A stretch of DNA of 64,000 nt from positions 1 through 64,000 of the forward strand of contig NZ_SHMH01000007.1 of assembly GCF_004283755.1 (NCBI RefSeq), read 5' to 3'. This document shows, piece by piece, positions 31,193-40,974 of the stretch. This DNA comes from Pseudoxanthomonas winnipegensis. Lineage in GTDB: Bacteria > Pseudomonadota > Gammaproteobacteria > Xanthomonadales > Xanthomonadaceae. A program made the position numbers and the translations under genes. The stretch's first letter is position 1. Each line of letters opens with the position of its first letter. The notes under the pieces were generated by a model. It was not told where the DNA came from, did not search any database, and saw nothing but the letters and a program-made list of their open reading frames with translations.

Positions 31193-32194
31193 TCAGGTCT
31201 GCTCGGTGCTGTAGATCGACGGCGACGGCAGCAGCGCGTCCTGCTTGGCCGCATCGCAGACCGCGTAGACGAAGCCCTTGTGCAGCGCGAACGCGCCGAC
31301 CTCGCCGTGCTTGTTCAGCGCCAGGAAGCACACCTGCAGCGTCTTGCTGGCCTCCGGGCGCTTGGCGACCACCCGTTCGATGGCTTCGCGGCAGGCGTCG
31401 GCCGGGCTGCGGCCCTGGCGCATCAGTTCGACCACCAGGAAGCTGGCGGCGTTGCGGATCATCTCCTCGCCCACGCCCGAGGCGGTGGCGCCGCCGACGT
31501 CGTTGTCCACGTACAGGCCGGCGCCGATGATCGGGCTGTCGCCGACCCGGCCGCGCATCTTCCAGGCCATGCCGCTGGTGGTGCAGGCACCGGCCAGCTT
31601 GCCGCTGGCGTCGATGGCCAGCATGCCGATGGTGTCGTGATTTTCCTTGTTGCCGGGCAGGCCGCGGCGTTCGACGTTGATCTCCGGCGCGTACTTGGAG
31701 GTCTTGAGCCATTCCTTCCAGGCCTTCTCGGCCTCGGGCGTGCGCAGGTCGCGCACGGTGAAGCCTTGTTCGACGGCGAACTGCTGCGCGCCGGCGCCGA
31801 CCAGCATCACGTGCGGGGTCTTTTCCATGACCAGGCGCGCCACCGAGATGGGATGGTCGATGCCCTCGATCGCCGCGACCGAGCCGCAGCTGCCGTCGCC
31901 CTTCATGATGCTGGCGTCCAGGGTCACGTGGCCGTCGCGGTCGGGATAGCCGCAGCGCCCGACCGTGGAATTGCACTGCCCGGTCTCGGCCCAGCGCGCG
32001 CCGGCCTCGACCGCGTCGATCGCGCTGCCGCCCTTGCCCAGCACCGCCCAGGCGGCCTGGTTGGCCGGCACGCCGAAGTCCCAGGTCGACACCACCTTGG
32101 CGCCGCTGGCGCCGGTCTGGGCCAGGCCGCGCGGCAGCGCCGCCGCGCCGGCAACCAGAAGCGAGGACTGCAGGAAGGTGCGGCGGGTGGACAT
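31193..32194 (-). CDS. Exported N4-(beta-N-acetylglucosaminyl)-L-asparaginase (glycosylasparaginase)
   Basis: A 333-residue Ntn-hydrolase precursor. The N-terminus MSTRRTFLQSSLLVAGAAAL is a twin-arginine signal. The autocleavage and nucleophile site is NHDTIGMLAID (Thr near residue 186), after which alpha and beta chains separate. Further signatures are CNSTVGRCGYPDRDGHVTLD, GDGSCGSV and GRVGDSPIIGAGLYVDN. The enzyme splits the GlcNAc-Asn bond left after N-glycoprotein breakdown. Middle gene of glk-asparaginase-cutC, suggesting use of host or environmental glycoproteins. Confidence 0.93.
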   Translation of the reverse strand: MSTRRTFLQSSLLVAGAAALPRGLAQTGASGAKVVSTWDFGVPANQAAWAVLGKGGSAIDAVEAGARWAETGQCNSTVGRCGYPDRDGHVTLDASIMKGDGSCGSVAAIEGIDHPISVARLVMEKTPHVMLVGAGAQQFAVEQGFTVRDLRTPEAEKAWKEWLKTSKYAPEINVERRGLPGNKENHDTIGMLAIDASGKLAGACTTSGMAWKMRGRVGDSPIIGAGLYVDNDVGGATASGVGEEMIRNAASFLVVELMRQGRSPADACREAIERVVAKRPEASKTLQVCFLALNKHGEVGAFALHKGFVYAVCDAAKQDALLPSPSIYSTEQT

Positions 32195-32224
32195 GGCAGG
32201 GCTCCGTCGTGGGGTCGGTGGGGG

Positions 32225-33256
32225 TCAGAAGAGGTCGGGCTGGGCCGCGCACCAGGCGGCGGCACCGATGATGCCCAGTTGTCCGTGCGCGATGCACGCC
32301 ACCGGCACCTGCCGCAGCGCGCTGGACAGCACGCCCTTGTCGTGGAAGCGGCGCATGAAGCCGCCTGCCTCCAGGTGCTGGCCCAGATGGCCGGCCAGGC
32401 CGCCGGCCAGGTACACCGAGCGCGCGCAGAAGGTGATCGCCAGGTCCCCGGCCAGGCTGCCCAGCCACTGGCAGAACAGGTCCAGGCACTCGACCGCCAG
32501 CGCGTCGCGCCGGTCCTCGGCCGCGGCCACCAGCTCGGCGGGCGTGGCGAACGCCGGTGTGGCGCCGCGCAGTTCGCACAGGGCGGTGTAGAGGTGCAGC
32601 AGGCCGGTACCGGACAGCGCGCGCTCGTTGTCCACGTGGCCGAACCGGCGCTGCAGCACGCGCACCACGTCCAGCTCCAGGTCCGTGGCCGCGGCCAGCG
32701 CAGCGTGCCCGGCCTCGCTGGGCCAGACGACAAAGCCCGCCGGGCCCTGCATCGCCAGCGCCGCGCCCAGCCCGGTGCCGGGCCCCAGCAGCAGCGCGGG
32801 AAACTGCACGCCGGTGGCCGGCTCGCCGGTCAGCGGCCGGATCTGGTCGAGGGCCACGTGCGGCAAGGCCCAGGCCAGGGCCTGGAAATCGTTGATCAGG
32901 TGCAGCCGCTGCAGGCCGGCCTGGCGCTGGGTGTCGGCCAGCGACACCGGCCAGGGCAGGTTGGCGTTGAGTAGCGTGTCGCCCTGTAGCAGGCCGGCGA
33001 TGGCGACCACGGCGGCTGTCGGGCAGGCTTCGCGGGCGGCACGCAGTTCGTCGGCGAAGCGCAGCAGCACGGCGGCCAGGCTGGGGAAATCGGCGCCGGC
33101 ATAGCGCCGGTGCAACCGCAGCCGCGGCGCGTGCCCGGGCGCAAGCTCGACCAGGCCCAGACGGGCGTAGGTGCCGCCGACGTCGGCGGCGATCAGCTGT
33201 TGGATTCCGGCCTGGCCGGGGGCGCCCGCTGTCTCACGGGCGGCGACTTGCACCAC
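32225..33256 (-). CDS. glk: Glucokinase (Glk family)
   Basis: A 343-residue sugar kinase. Phosphate-1 motif LIAADVGGTYARLGLV, LHLINDFQALAWAL with the catalytic Asp, LLLGPGTGLG, and the WPSEAGHAAL and VYLAGGLAGHL blocks. GTG at 33256 is proposed because GAGGAG lies seven bases upstream; a TTG two codons earlier is possible. It opens the glk-glycosylasparaginase-cutC operon and is divergent from parE. Confidence 0.92.
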   Translation of the reverse strand: MVQVAARETAGAPGQAGIQQLIAADVGGTYARLGLVELAPGHAPRLRLHRRYAGADFPSLAAVLLRFADELRAAREACPTAAVVAIAGLLQGDTLLNANLPWPVSLADTQRQAGLQRLHLINDFQALAWALPHVALDQIRPLTGEPATGVQFPALLLGPGTGLGAALAMQGPAGFVVWPSEAGHAALAAATDLELDVVRVLQRRFGHVDNERALSGTGLLHLYTALCELRGATPAFATPAELVAAAEDRRDALAVECLDLFCQWLGSLAGDLAITFCARSVYLAGGLAGHLGQHLEAGGFMRRFHDKGVLSSALRQVPVACIAHGQLGIIGAAAWCAAQPDLF

Positions 33257-33439
33257 TGACAATCTCCTCACCGATGGCGCGCGTCGCACCCGCTGGCGGG
33301 CGATTGTATCGGCAAGCGCGGCCCGCTCACGCCTCCTCAGCGCCCGTGACCGGGGCAAAGCCGTGCGAACGTGCAAATCCAGACCCCAGACCGCACACTT
33401 GCCGCCCTTCGTGGCACCCACACGACCTGATCGAGTTCA

Positions 33440-35329
33440 ATGAATACCCGCTACAACGCCGCCGATATCGAAGTCCTCTCCGGCCTGGACCCGGTCAAGC
33501 GCCGGCCCGGCATGTACACCGACACCTCGCGCCCCAATCACCTGGCGCAGGAAGTCATCGACAACTCGGTGGACGAGGCGCTGGGCGGCCATGCCAGGAC
33601 CGTGGAGGTCACCCTGTACAAGGACGGCAGCGTCGAGGTGGCCGACGACGGCCGCGGCATGCCGGTGGACATCCACCCGGAGGAGAAGATCCCCGGCGTC
33701 GAGCTGATCCTCACCCGCCTGCACGCCGGCGGCAAGTTCAGCAACAAGAACTACACCTTCTCCGGCGGCCTGCACGGCGTGGGCGTGAGCGTGGTCAACG
33801 CGCTGTCCACACTGGTGGAGATCCACATCAAGCGCGAGGGCGCCGAGCACCGCATCACCTTCCGCGACGGCGACCGCGCCAGCCCGCTGGAAGTGGTGGG
33901 CACGGTCGGCAAGAAGAACACCGGCACGCGCCTGCGCTTCTGGCCCGACCCGAAGTACTTCGACACGCCCAAGATCAACGTGCGCGCCCTACGCCACCTG
34001 CTGCGCGCCAAGGCCGTGCTGTGCCCGGGCCTGACGGTCAAGCTGTTCGACGAGGCCACCGGCGAGCAGGACAGCTGGCACTACGAGGACGGCCTGCGCG
34101 ACTACCTCAAGGGCGAACTGGCCGGGCGCGAGCTGCTGCCGGCCGAGCTGTTCGTCGGCGTCCTGAAGAAGGACACCGAGGTGGTGGACTGGGCCGTGGC
34201 CTGGGTGCCGGAAGGCGAGCTGGTGCAGGAGAGCTACGTCAACCTGATCCCCACCGCCCAGCACGGCACCCACGTCAACGGCCTGCGCTCGGGCCTGACC
34301 GATGCGCTGCGCGAGTTCTGCGACTTCCGCAACCTGCTGCCGCGCGGGATCAAGCTGGCGCCTGAGGACGTGTGGGACCGGGTCGCCTTCGTGCTCAGCC
34401 TGAAGATGACCGATCCGCAGTTCTCCGGCCAGACCAAGGAACGCCTGTCCTCGCGCCAGGCCGCCGGCTTCATCGAGGGCGCCGCGCACGACGCCTTCAG
34501 CCTGTGGCTCAACCAGCATGTCGAGACCGGCCTGCAGATCGCCCAGATCGCCATCGACCGCGCCAGCGCGCGGCTGAAGACCGAGAAGCAGATCGTCCGC
34601 AAGAAGGTCACCTCCGGCCCCGCCCTGCCCGGCAAGCTGGCCGACTGCATCAGCCAGGACCTCTCGCGCACCGAGCTGTTCCTGGTGGAAGGCGACTCGG
34701 CCGGCGGCAGCGCCAAGCAGGCGCGCGACAAGGACTTCCAGGCGATCATGCCGCTGCGCGGCAAGATCCTGAACACCTGGGAAGTGGCCTCCGGCAGCGT
34801 GCTGGCCTCCGAGGAAGTGCACAACCTGGCCATCGCTATCGGCTGCGACCCGGGCAAGGACGACATCTCCGGCCTGCGCTACGGCAAGGTGGTGATCCTG
34901 GCCGACGCCGACTCCGACGGCCTGCATATCGCCACGCTGCTGTCGGCGCTGTTCCTCAAGCATTTCCCGGCGCTGGTCGCCGCCGGCCACGTATTCGTGG
35001 CGATGCCGCCGCTGTTCCGCGTGGACGTGGGCAAGCAGGTGTTCTATGCGCTGGACGAGGAGGAGAAGCGCCTGCTGCTGGAGAAGATCGCGCGCGAGAA
35101 GCTCAAGGGCCAGGTCAACGTGACCCGCTTCAAGGGCCTGGGCGAGATGAATCCCTCGCAGCTGCGCGAATCGACCATCCATCCCGACACCCGCCGCCTG
35201 GTCCAGCTGACCGTGGACGACGCCGAGCAGACCACCGGCCTGATGGACATGCTGCTGGCCAAGAAGCGGGCTTCGGACAGGAAGGCCTGGCTCGAAACCA
35301 AGGGCGATCTGGCGTCGCTGGAAGTGTGA
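33440..35329 (+). CDS. parE: DNA topoisomerase IV subunit B
   Basis: A 629-residue type IIA topoisomerase ATPase subunit that with ParC decatenates chromosomes; a fluoroquinolone target. GHKL ATPase motifs are [25 protein letters not shown] and [17 protein letters not shown]. The TOPRIM region has LVEGDSAGG and [11 protein letters not shown], then the [14 protein letters not shown] region. It ends [19 protein letters not shown] second, slightly different copy of the last 16 codons lies 66 bases downstream (35395-35442). ATG at 33440. Length matches ParE and not GyrB. Confidence 0.96.
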   Translation: MNTRYNAADIEVLSGLDPVKRRPGMYTDTSRPNHLAQEVIDNSVDEALGGHARTVEVTLYKDGSVEVADDGRGMPVDIHPEEKIPGVELILTRLHAGGKFSNKNYTFSGGLHGVGVSVVNALSTLVEIHIKREGAEHRITFRDGDRASPLEVVGTVGKKNTGTRLRFWPDPKYFDTPKINVRALRHLLRAKAVLCPGLTVKLFDEATGEQDSWHYEDGLRDYLKGELAGRELLPAELFVGVLKKDTEVVDWAVAWVPEGELVQESYVNLIPTAQHGTHVNGLRSGLTDALREFCDFRNLLPRGIKLAPEDVWDRVAFVLSLKMTDPQFSGQTKERLSSRQAAGFIEGAAHDAFSLWLNQHVETGLQIAQIAIDRASARLKTEKQIVRKKVTSGPALPGKLADCISQDLSRTELFLVEGDSAGGSAKQARDKDFQAIMPLRGKILNTWEVASGSVLASEEVHNLAIAIGCDPGKDDISGLRYGKVVILADADSDGLHIATLLSALFLKHFPALVAAGHVFVAMPPLFRVDVGKQVFYALDEEEKRLLLEKIAREKLKGQVNVTRFKGLGEMNPSQLRESTIHPDTRRLVQLTVDDAEQTTGLMDMLLAKKRASDRKAWLETKGDLASLEV

Positions 35330-35394
35330 TCCTGGCGATTCACTTTTATCAGCCGTAGCGACGGCCCGGACGCCGCTACGCCGGAAACATCCGC

Positions 35395-35442
35395 GCGGCG
35401 TGGCTGAAGACGAAGGGAGACCTGGCGTCGCTGGAAGTCTGA
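35395..35442 (+). pseudogene. Remnant second 3' end of parE
   Basis: Sixteen codons read [15 protein letters not shown] followed by TGA, against [19 protein letters not shown] in parE. Ten of 48 bases differ and six of the changes are synonymous third-position changes. It therefore diverged while it was coding and is not a recent duplication. It has no start of its own. It likely marks the edge of an allele replacement or an insertion into the parE 3' end. Confidence 0.7.
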
Positions 35443-35448
35443 GCGCAG

Positions 35449-35530
35449 GAGTGGGCGTGGTGAAGTGAGTAGTGAGCCAAAGCGGACGCTCCCGCTCACT
35501 GCTCTCCACGCACGCCTCGCTTCTCGCCCC
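35449..35530. repeat. Imperfect palindrome between parE and pyrH
   Basis: The left arm has GGAGTGGGCG and GAAGTGAGTAGTGAGCC. The right arm has CGCTCACTGCTCTCC and GCCTCGCTTCTCGCC. Same family as the elements at 12184, 28175 and 36309. Together with the parE remnant it accounts for most of the 254-base parE-pyrH gap. Confidence 0.6.
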
Positions 35531-35583
35531 GGCCGGCGTCGGCTAGACTGGCCGACGTTTGTCCAAGCCAAGGTTCCCCCCCG

Positions 35584-36309
35584 ATGACCGCGCCCCTCGC
35601 CTATCGCCGCATCCTGCTGAAACTCTCCGGGGAGGCGCTGATGGGATCTGAGGACTACGGCATCGATCCAAAGGTGATCGGCCGCATCGCCCGCGAGATC
35701 ATCGAGGCGCGCGATGCCGGCGCCGAGGTCGCGCTGGTGATCGGCGGCGGCAACATCTTCCGCGGCGCCGGCCTGGCCGCCGGCGGCATGGACCGGGTCA
35801 CCGGCGACCAGATGGGCATGCTGGCCACGGTCATCAACGCGCTGGCCATGCAGGACGCGCTGGAAAAGCTCGGCGCCAAGGTGCGCGTGATGAGCGCGCT
35901 GAAGATCAACGACGTGTGCGAGGACTACATCCGCCGCCGCGCCGTGCGCCACCTGGAAAAAGGCCGCATCGCGATCTTCGCCGCCGGCACCGGCAACCCC
36001 TTCTTCACCACCGACTCGGGCGCGGCGCTGCGCGCGATCGAGATCGAGGCCGACCTGCTGCTCAAGGCGACCAAGGTCGACGGCGTCTACGACAAGGACC
36101 CGCGCAAGTTCCCCGACGCCAAGCGTTTCGACACGCTGACCTACGACGAGGTGATCCGCCGCGGCCTGGAGGTGATGGATACCGCCGCCTTCGCCCTGTG
36201 CCGCGACAGCGCGGTGCCGCTGCGCATCTACGACCTGTCGGTGCCGGGCAACCTGATGAACATCCTGCGCGGCGAGAACATCGGCACACTGGTGGAAGGC
36301 CGGGGCTGA
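35584..36309 (+). CDS. pyrH: UMP kinase
   Basis: A 241-residue amino-acid-kinase-fold enzyme making UDP from UMP, hexameric and GTP-regulated in the family. Motifs are [58 protein letters not shown] and [15 protein letters not shown] -10-like element is visible about 40 bases before the ATG. In most gammaproteobacteria frr follows directly; here a CDF transporter gene intervenes. Confidence 0.96.
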   Translation: MTAPLAYRRILLKLSGEALMGSEDYGIDPKVIGRIAREIIEARDAGAEVALVIGGGNIFRGAGLAAGGMDRVTGDQMGMLATVINALAMQDALEKLGAKVRVMSALKINDVCEDYIRRRAVRHLEKGRIAIFAAGTGNPFFTTDSGAALRAIEIEADLLLKATKVDGVYDKDPRKFPDAKRFDTLTYDEVIRRGLEVMDTAAFALCRDSAVPLRIYDLSVPGNLMNILRGENIGTLVEGRG

Positions 36310-36412
36310 GACGAGTGGAGAGGAATGAGCGCAAAAGAGTGAGCAGGAATCGAATGCCCGCCGCCTTCGCTCACTTCTCACTCTTCTGCCCTCACTCCTC
36401 GCTCTTGCCAGC
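36309..36412. repeat. Imperfect palindrome between pyrH and the CDF transporter gene
   Basis: Purine-rich left arm (GACGAGTGGAGAGGAATGAG, AAGAGTGAGCAGG) and mirror pyrimidine-rich right arm (TCGCTCACTTCTCACTCTTC, CCCTCACTCCTCGCTC). It starts at the pyrH stop codon. Fourth member of the GAGTG/CACTC family in this window. Confidence 0.65.
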
Positions 36413-36468
36413 CCCCTCCTCGCCCCTGTAATTGTGTCCGCGCCCCGCCGGCCTCACCCTGCCGCCCC

Positions 36469-37509
36469 ATGGCGCACTCCCACTCCCACGATCACGCAGA
36501 CCACGGCCACGACCACGCCGGTCATGACCATGGCCACGCGCACCGCGCCACAGGTGGCCACGCGCACGGCGGCGCCGCCGGTGGCGCGCACGCCCAGGAC
36601 AGCGGCACCCGCGGCTACGCGGTGGCGATGCTGGTCAACCTGGCCTATACCGCCCTGGAGGCCGGCTACGGCTTCCACACCAATTCGCTGGCGCTGCTGA
36701 GCGACGCGCTGCACAACCTCGGCGATGTCCTCGGCCTGGCCCTGGCCTGGGCGGCGGCGGCCATGGCGCGCCGTCAGCCCACCGCCAGCCACACCTATGG
36801 CTGGGGCAAGGCCACCCTGCTGGCGCCGCTGGCCAACGCGATCGTGCTGATGGTGTTCTCCGGCGGCCTGGCCTGGGAGGCGATCCGCCGCTTCAGCGAG
36901 CCGCCCTCGATCCCCGCCATCCCGGTGATGGTGGTGGCCGCGATCGGCATCGCCGTCAACCTGGGTGCGGGCTGGCTGCTGCACAGCGGGCATGGCCACA
37001 GCCACGGCGGCAGCGACCTCAACCGCCGCGGCGCGGTGCTGCACCTGATGGCCGATGCGGCGGTGTCGCTGGCCGCGGTCCTGGCGGGCCTGGGCATGTG
37101 GTGGCTGGGCTGGGAATGGCTGGACCCGACCACCGCCCTGGTCATCAGTGTGGTGATCGCGATCGGCACCTACGGCCTGCTGCGCGAGAGCTTCGCCGCG
37201 GCCATGGACGCGGTGCCCGGGCACATCGACCAGGCCGCGGTGGAGGCCTTCCTGGCCTCGCGCCCCGGCGTTACCGCGGTGCACCACCTGCATATCTGGC
37301 CGCTGGGCGCGGGCCAGACCGCGCTGACCGCGCACGTGGTGCGGCCCGAGGCGCAGGACGAGGACGCCTTCATCGAGGCCACCGCCAGCGCGCTGGCCGA
37401 ACGCTTCGGCATCGGCCACGCCACCTTGCAGCTCGAACGCGGCCAGGCCTGCCAGCAGCCCTGCCGCCCCACGGGCGGCGAAGCGGCATCGGCGCCGCAT
37501 CACCACTGA
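36469..37509 (+). CDS. Cation diffusion facilitator transporter (zinc-type, ZitB/CzcD-like)
   Basis: A 346-residue six-helix inner-membrane exporter. The first 45 residues are a His/Asp metal-binding tail (HSHSHDHADHGHDHAGHDHG), and the protein ends in HHH. The transport site is seen in LLSDALHNLGDVLGLAL (helix 2) and LHLMADAAVSLAAV (helix 5, H-x(3)-D). A second His-rich loop (HSGHGHSHGG) lies between helices 4 and 5. The C-terminal cytoplasmic domain includes VTAVHHLHIWPLGAG. It exchanges Zn2+ (possibly Co or Cd) for protons. Its position between pyrH and frr is unusual and it is flanked by a palindromic repeat. Confidence 0.92.
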   Translation: MAHSHSHDHADHGHDHAGHDHGHAHRATGGHAHGGAAGGAHAQDSGTRGYAVAMLVNLAYTALEAGYGFHTNSLALLSDALHNLGDVLGLALAWAAAAMARRQPTASHTYGWGKATLLAPLANAIVLMVFSGGLAWEAIRRFSEPPSIPAIPVMVVAAIGIAVNLGAGWLLHSGHGHSHGGSDLNRRGAVLHLMADAAVSLAAVLAGLGMWWLGWEWLDPTTALVISVVIAIGTYGLLRESFAAAMDAVPGHIDQAAVEAFLASRPGVTAVHHLHIWPLGAGQTALTAHVVRPEAQDEDAFIEATASALAERFGIGHATLQLERGQACQQPCRPTGGEAASAPHHH

Positions 37510-37513
37510 GCCC

Positions 37514-37545
37514 AAGTCCGGCCAGTGCCGGCTTTGACCTATAAT
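37514..37545 (+). promoter_or_regulatory. Probable frr promoter overlapping a weak terminator hairpin
   Basis: A perfect TATAAT at 37540-37545 lies 30 bases before the frr ATG, suiting a 5' leader of about 24 bases; the -35 region is not close to consensus. Just upstream, CCGGC-CAGT-GCCGG with flanking AAG/CTTT (37514-37535) could end the CDF transcript. Together they suggest frr is transcribed separately from pyrH-CDF. Confidence 0.5.
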
Positions 37546-37575
37546 CCCGGGTTTGACGAATCCCAGGACCCGACG

Positions 37576-38133
37576 ATGCTGAACGACATCAAGAACGACG
37601 CGCAGGCGCGCATGAACAAGAGCGTCGAGTCGCTGCGCCAGGCCCTGACCAAGCTGCGCACCGGTCGCGCCACCCCGGCCCTGGTCGATCATCTGAAGGT
37701 CAACTACTACGGCTCGGACATGCCGCTGTCGCAGGTGGCCACCGTGTCGGTGGCCGATGCGCGCTCGCTGACCATCACCCCGTGGGAGAAGCAGATGGTC
37801 TCGGCCGTGGAGAAGGCCATCCTGGCCTCCGACCTGGGCCTGACGCCTAACACCGCCGGCACCGTCATCCGCATCAACATCCCGGCCCTGACCGAGGAGC
37901 GCCGCCGCGACCTGTCCAAGGTCGTGCACAGCGAGGGCGAGGACACCAAGGTCGCCATCCGCAACGTGCGCCGCGACGCCAACCAGCAGGTCAAGGACCT
38001 GCTCAAGGACAAGCAGATCACCGAGGACGACGTGCGCCGCACCGAGGACGAGATCCAGAAGCTCACCGACAAGGCGATCAAGGACGTCGACGAGGTGGTC
38101 AAGGCCAAGGAGCAGGAACTGATGGCCGTCTGA
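37576..38133 (+). CDS. frr: Ribosome recycling factor
   Basis: A 185-residue tRNA-mimic that with EF-G splits post-termination ribosomes. [42 protein letters not shown]-type block [19 protein letters not shown] and the long two-helix body are characteristic. ATG at 37576 matches the family start. It is followed 18 bases on by uppS. Confidence 0.97.
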   Translation: MLNDIKNDAQARMNKSVESLRQALTKLRTGRATPALVDHLKVNYYGSDMPLSQVATVSVADARSLTITPWEKQMVSAVEKAILASDLGLTPNTAGTVIRINIPALTEERRRDLSKVVHSEGEDTKVAIRNVRRDANQQVKDLLKDKQITEDDVRRTEDEIQKLTDKAIKDVDEVVKAKEQELMAV

Positions 38134-38151
38134 GCGGGTCACACCGCCCTC

Positions 38152-38910
38152 ATGACCGCCATGCCGCCCGCCCTGCCCCGCGCCCAGCCGCGCCACCTGG
38201 CCATCATCATGGATGGCAATGGCCGCTGGGCGCAGCGCCGCCATCGCCCGCGCATGATCGGCCACCGCGCCGGCGCGCGCGCGGTCAACCTGTGCATCGA
38301 CTTCTGCCTGGAGCGCGGCATCGAGGCGCTGACCCTGTTCGCCTTCTCCAGCGAGAACTGGGGCCGCCCGGCCGACGAGGTGAGCGCGCTGATGAAGCTG
38401 TTCATGGGCGCGCTGGAGCGCGAGGTCGATGAGCTGCACCGCCGCGGCGTGCGCATCCGCTTCATCGGCCAGCGCGCGCGGTTCGCCCCGGCGATCGTGG
38501 CGCGCATGGCGGCGGCCGAGGCACAGACAGCCGCCAACACCGCGCTGACCCTGGCGATCGCCGCCAGCTACGGCGGTCGCCAGGACCTGACCGACGCGGC
38601 GCGCGCCCTGGCCGTGGAGGTCGCCGCCGGCCGGCTGCGGCCGGAGGACATCGACGAGGCCAGCCTGGATTCGCGCGTGGCGCTGGCCGACCTGCCGCCG
38701 CCGGACCTGTTCATCCGCACCGGCGGCGACCACCGCATCAGCAACTTCCTGCTGTGGCAGCTGGCCTATACCGAACTGTGGTTCACCGAGACCCTGTGGC
38801 CCGACCTGGATGCCGGCGTGCTGCAAGCCGCGCTGGACGATTTCGCCCAGCGCGAGCGCCGCTTCGGCCTGACCGGTGAGCAGGTCGCCACGCAGGGAGC
38901 TCCCGCATGA
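38152..38910 (+). CDS. uppS: Undecaprenyl diphosphate synthase (di-trans,poly-cis)
   Basis: A 252-residue cis-prenyltransferase making the C55 lipid carrier for peptidoglycan and O-antigen. LAIIMDGNGRWAQRR holds the catalytic Asp (about residue 21). LTLFAFSSENWGRP, and RTGGDHRISNFLLWQLAYTE with the signature Arg residues, are also clear. It uses IPP from the MEP pathway (Dxr here, IspDF at 24-25 kb). Its stop overlaps cdsA (ATGA). Confidence 0.97.
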   Translation: MTAMPPALPRAQPRHLAIIMDGNGRWAQRRHRPRMIGHRAGARAVNLCIDFCLERGIEALTLFAFSSENWGRPADEVSALMKLFMGALEREVDELHRRGVRIRFIGQRARFAPAIVARMAAAEAQTAANTALTLAIAASYGGRQDLTDAARALAVEVAAGRLRPEDIDEASLDSRVALADLPPPDLFIRTGGDHRISNFLLWQLAYTELWFTETLWPDLDAGVLQAALDDFAQRERRFGLTGEQVATQGAPA

Positions 38911-39761
38911 CCCGCGTCCGCGTGATCGCCGCGCTGGTGATGGCGCCGCTAGCGATCGCCGCCATCGTGCTGCTGCCCACACCGTGGCTGGCCGCGCTGG
39001 CCGCCGCGCTGTTCCTGATCGGCCTGTGGGAATGGCTGAAGCTGGCCGAGGTGGACGACACCCTGGCGCGCACCGTGCTGGTCCTGCTCAACCTGGCGCT
39101 GATGGTGCTGCTGACCTGGGCCAGCCGCGCGCCGAGCGGGCTTTCGCCGGCGCTGTTCCAGCTGGTGTCGCTGATCGGCGTGGCCTGGTGGGTGCTGGCG
39201 CTGGTGTGGCTGCGCTTCTACGCCTTCGCCTCGGACCACCAGACCTGGGCTCGGCTGTTCAAGCTGGCCGCCGGCACGCTGGCGGTGGTGCCGGCCTGGT
39301 GCGCGCTGTGCCTGATCCACTCCAACAGCTTCGACCCGAAGGCCGGCATGAGCGGCCATCTGTGGCTGCTGACCGCCCTGGCGCTGGTCTGGGCCGCCGA
39401 CAGCGGGGCGTATTTCGCCGGACGCGCCTTCGGCAAGCACAAGCTGGCCCCGCGCATCAGCCCCAACAAGACCATCGAGGGCCTGGCCGGCGGGCTGATC
39501 GGCGGCGTGGTCATCGGCCTGCTCGGCGGCTGGCTGGCGGGCGTGTCGCTGGCGCAGATGCCGGCGCTGGCCCTGGTGTGCGTGGTGACCGTGCTGTTCT
39601 CGGTGGCCGGCGACCTGTTCGAAAGCCTGCTCAAGCGGCATGTCGGGGCCAAGGATTCCGGCCACCTGATCCCCGGCCACGGCGGCGTGCTGGACCGCAT
39701 CGACGGCGTGATCGCCGCGCTGCCGGTGTTCCTGATCGGCCGCGAGCTGCTGGGGTTCTAA
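38907..39761 (+). CDS. cdsA: Phosphatidate cytidylyltransferase
   Basis: A 284-residue integral membrane enzyme converting phosphatidic acid and CTP to CDP-diacylglycerol, precursor of all membrane phospholipids. About eight hydrophobic segments are visible. The family signature near the C-terminus is [19 protein letters not shown] with the two metal-binding Asp residues. Overlaps uppS by four bases and is four bases from dxr. Confidence 0.96.
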   Translation: MTRVRVIAALVMAPLAIAAIVLLPTPWLAALAAALFLIGLWEWLKLAEVDDTLARTVLVLLNLALMVLLTWASRAPSGLSPALFQLVSLIGVAWWVLALVWLRFYAFASDHQTWARLFKLAAGTLAVVPAWCALCLIHSNSFDPKAGMSGHLWLLTALALVWAADSGAYFAGRAFGKHKLAPRISPNKTIEGLAGGLIGGVVIGLLGGWLAGVSLAQMPALALVCVVTVLFSVAGDLFESLLKRHVGAKDSGHLIPGHGGVLDRIDGVIAALPVFLIGRELLGF

Positions 39762-39765
39762 GCCG

Positions 39766-40974
39766 ATGGATGCGCCTGTTCCCTTCTCGCGTCGCGTCGC
39801 CGTGCTCGGCGCCACCGGCTCGATCGGCAGCTCCGCGCTGGACGTGATCGCCCGGCACCCGGACCAGCTGCGCGCGACCGTGCTGGCCGCCGGCAGCAAT
39901 GTCCCGGCGCTGGTCGCGCTGTGCCGCAGCCACCGTCCCGACCATGCCGTGATCGCCGATCCGGCCCGCTACGCCGAGCTGCGCGACGCGCTGGCCGACG
40001 CCGGCCTGTCCGCCATCCAGGCGCATGCCGGCGAGGCGGCGCTGGACGCGCTGGTGGCCGGTCAGGCCTGCGACACGGTCGTGGCCGCCATCGTCGGCGC
40101 CGCCGGGCTGTCCTCTACCCTGGCCGCCGCGCGCGCCGGCAAGCGCCTGCTGCTGGCCAACAAGGAATCGCTGGTGCTGGCCGGCGCCCTGGTGATCGCC
40201 GCGGCGCAGGCCTCCGGCGCGGACATCGTGCCGATCGACAGCGAACACAACGCCATCTTCCAGTGCCTGGGCTCGCGCCAGGCCGGGGCGCAGGTGCGCC
40301 GGATCATCCTGACCGCCTCGGGCGGGCCGTTCCGCGGGCGCAGCCGCGCCTCGCTGGAGGCGGTCACCGTGGCCCAGGCCGTGGCCCATCCCAAGTGGTC
40401 GATGGGGCCGAAGATCTCGGTCGATTCGGCCACGCTGATGAACAAGGGCCTGGAGCTGATCGAGGCCGCGCATCTGTTCGACGTCGGCCGCGAGCGGCTG
40501 GACGTGCTGGTACACCCGCAGAGCCTGGTGCATTCGCTGGTGGACTTCATCGACGGCTCGACCCTGGCCCAGCTGGGCCTGCCGGACATGCGCACCGCCC
40601 TGTCGGTCGGCCTGGGCTGGCCGCAGCGGCTGGAATCGGGCGTGGGCGGGCTGGACCTGCTGGCGCACGGCCGGCTGGACTTCGAGGCGCCGGACATGGA
40701 GGCCTTCCCCTGCCTGCGGCTGGCCTGGGGGGCCCTGGCGGCCGGCGGCGCGGCGCCGGCGGTGCTCAACGCGGCCAACGAATCGGCCGTTTCAGCCTTT
40801 CTTCAGGGCCGGATCGGTTTCCTAGCGATCCCTGCATTGGTCGAGGATGCCCTCGCCGCCCATGCGCATGCCCCGGCCGAGACGCTGGAGGCGCTGCTGG
40901 CGGCCGATGGCCTCGCGCGGCGCTTCAGCCAGGACTGGATCCACCGCACCACAGGCCACGCCGTTTCCGCATGA
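39766..40974 (+). CDS. dxr: 1-deoxy-D-xylulose 5-phosphate reductoisomerase
   Basis: A 402-residue NADPH-dependent enzyme, first committed step of the MEP isoprenoid pathway and the target of fosmidomycin. [17 protein letters not shown] binds [18 protein letters not shown] and [13 protein letters not shown] provide metal ligands, and [10 protein letters not shown] and [20 protein letters not shown] are active-site loops. Overlaps rseP by four bases (ATGA). Confidence 0.97.
   Translation: MDAPVPFSRRVAVLGATGSIGSSALDVIARHPDQLRATVLAAGSNVPALVALCRSHRPDHAVIADPARYAELRDALADAGLSAIQAHAGEAALDALVAGQACDTVVAAIVGAAGLSSTLAAARAGKRLLLANKESLVLAGALVIAAAQASGADIVPIDSEHNAIFQCLGSRQAGAQVRRIILTASGGPFRGRSRASLEAVTVAQAVAHPKWSMGPKISVDSATLMNKGLELIEAAHLFDVGRERLDVLVHPQSLVHSLVDFIDGSTLAQLGLPDMRTALSVGLGWPQRLESGVGGLDLLAHGRLDFEAPDMEAFPCLRLAWGALAAGGAAPAVLNAANESAVSAFLQGRIGFLAIPALVEDALAAHAHAPAETLEALLAADGLARRFSQDWIHRTTGHAVSA

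Noticed and set aside
35353-35382. GTAGCG ... CGCTAC stem after parE as another REP copy
   Set aside because: Only the outer six or seven bases pair and the core does not match the AGCSGAGC families.
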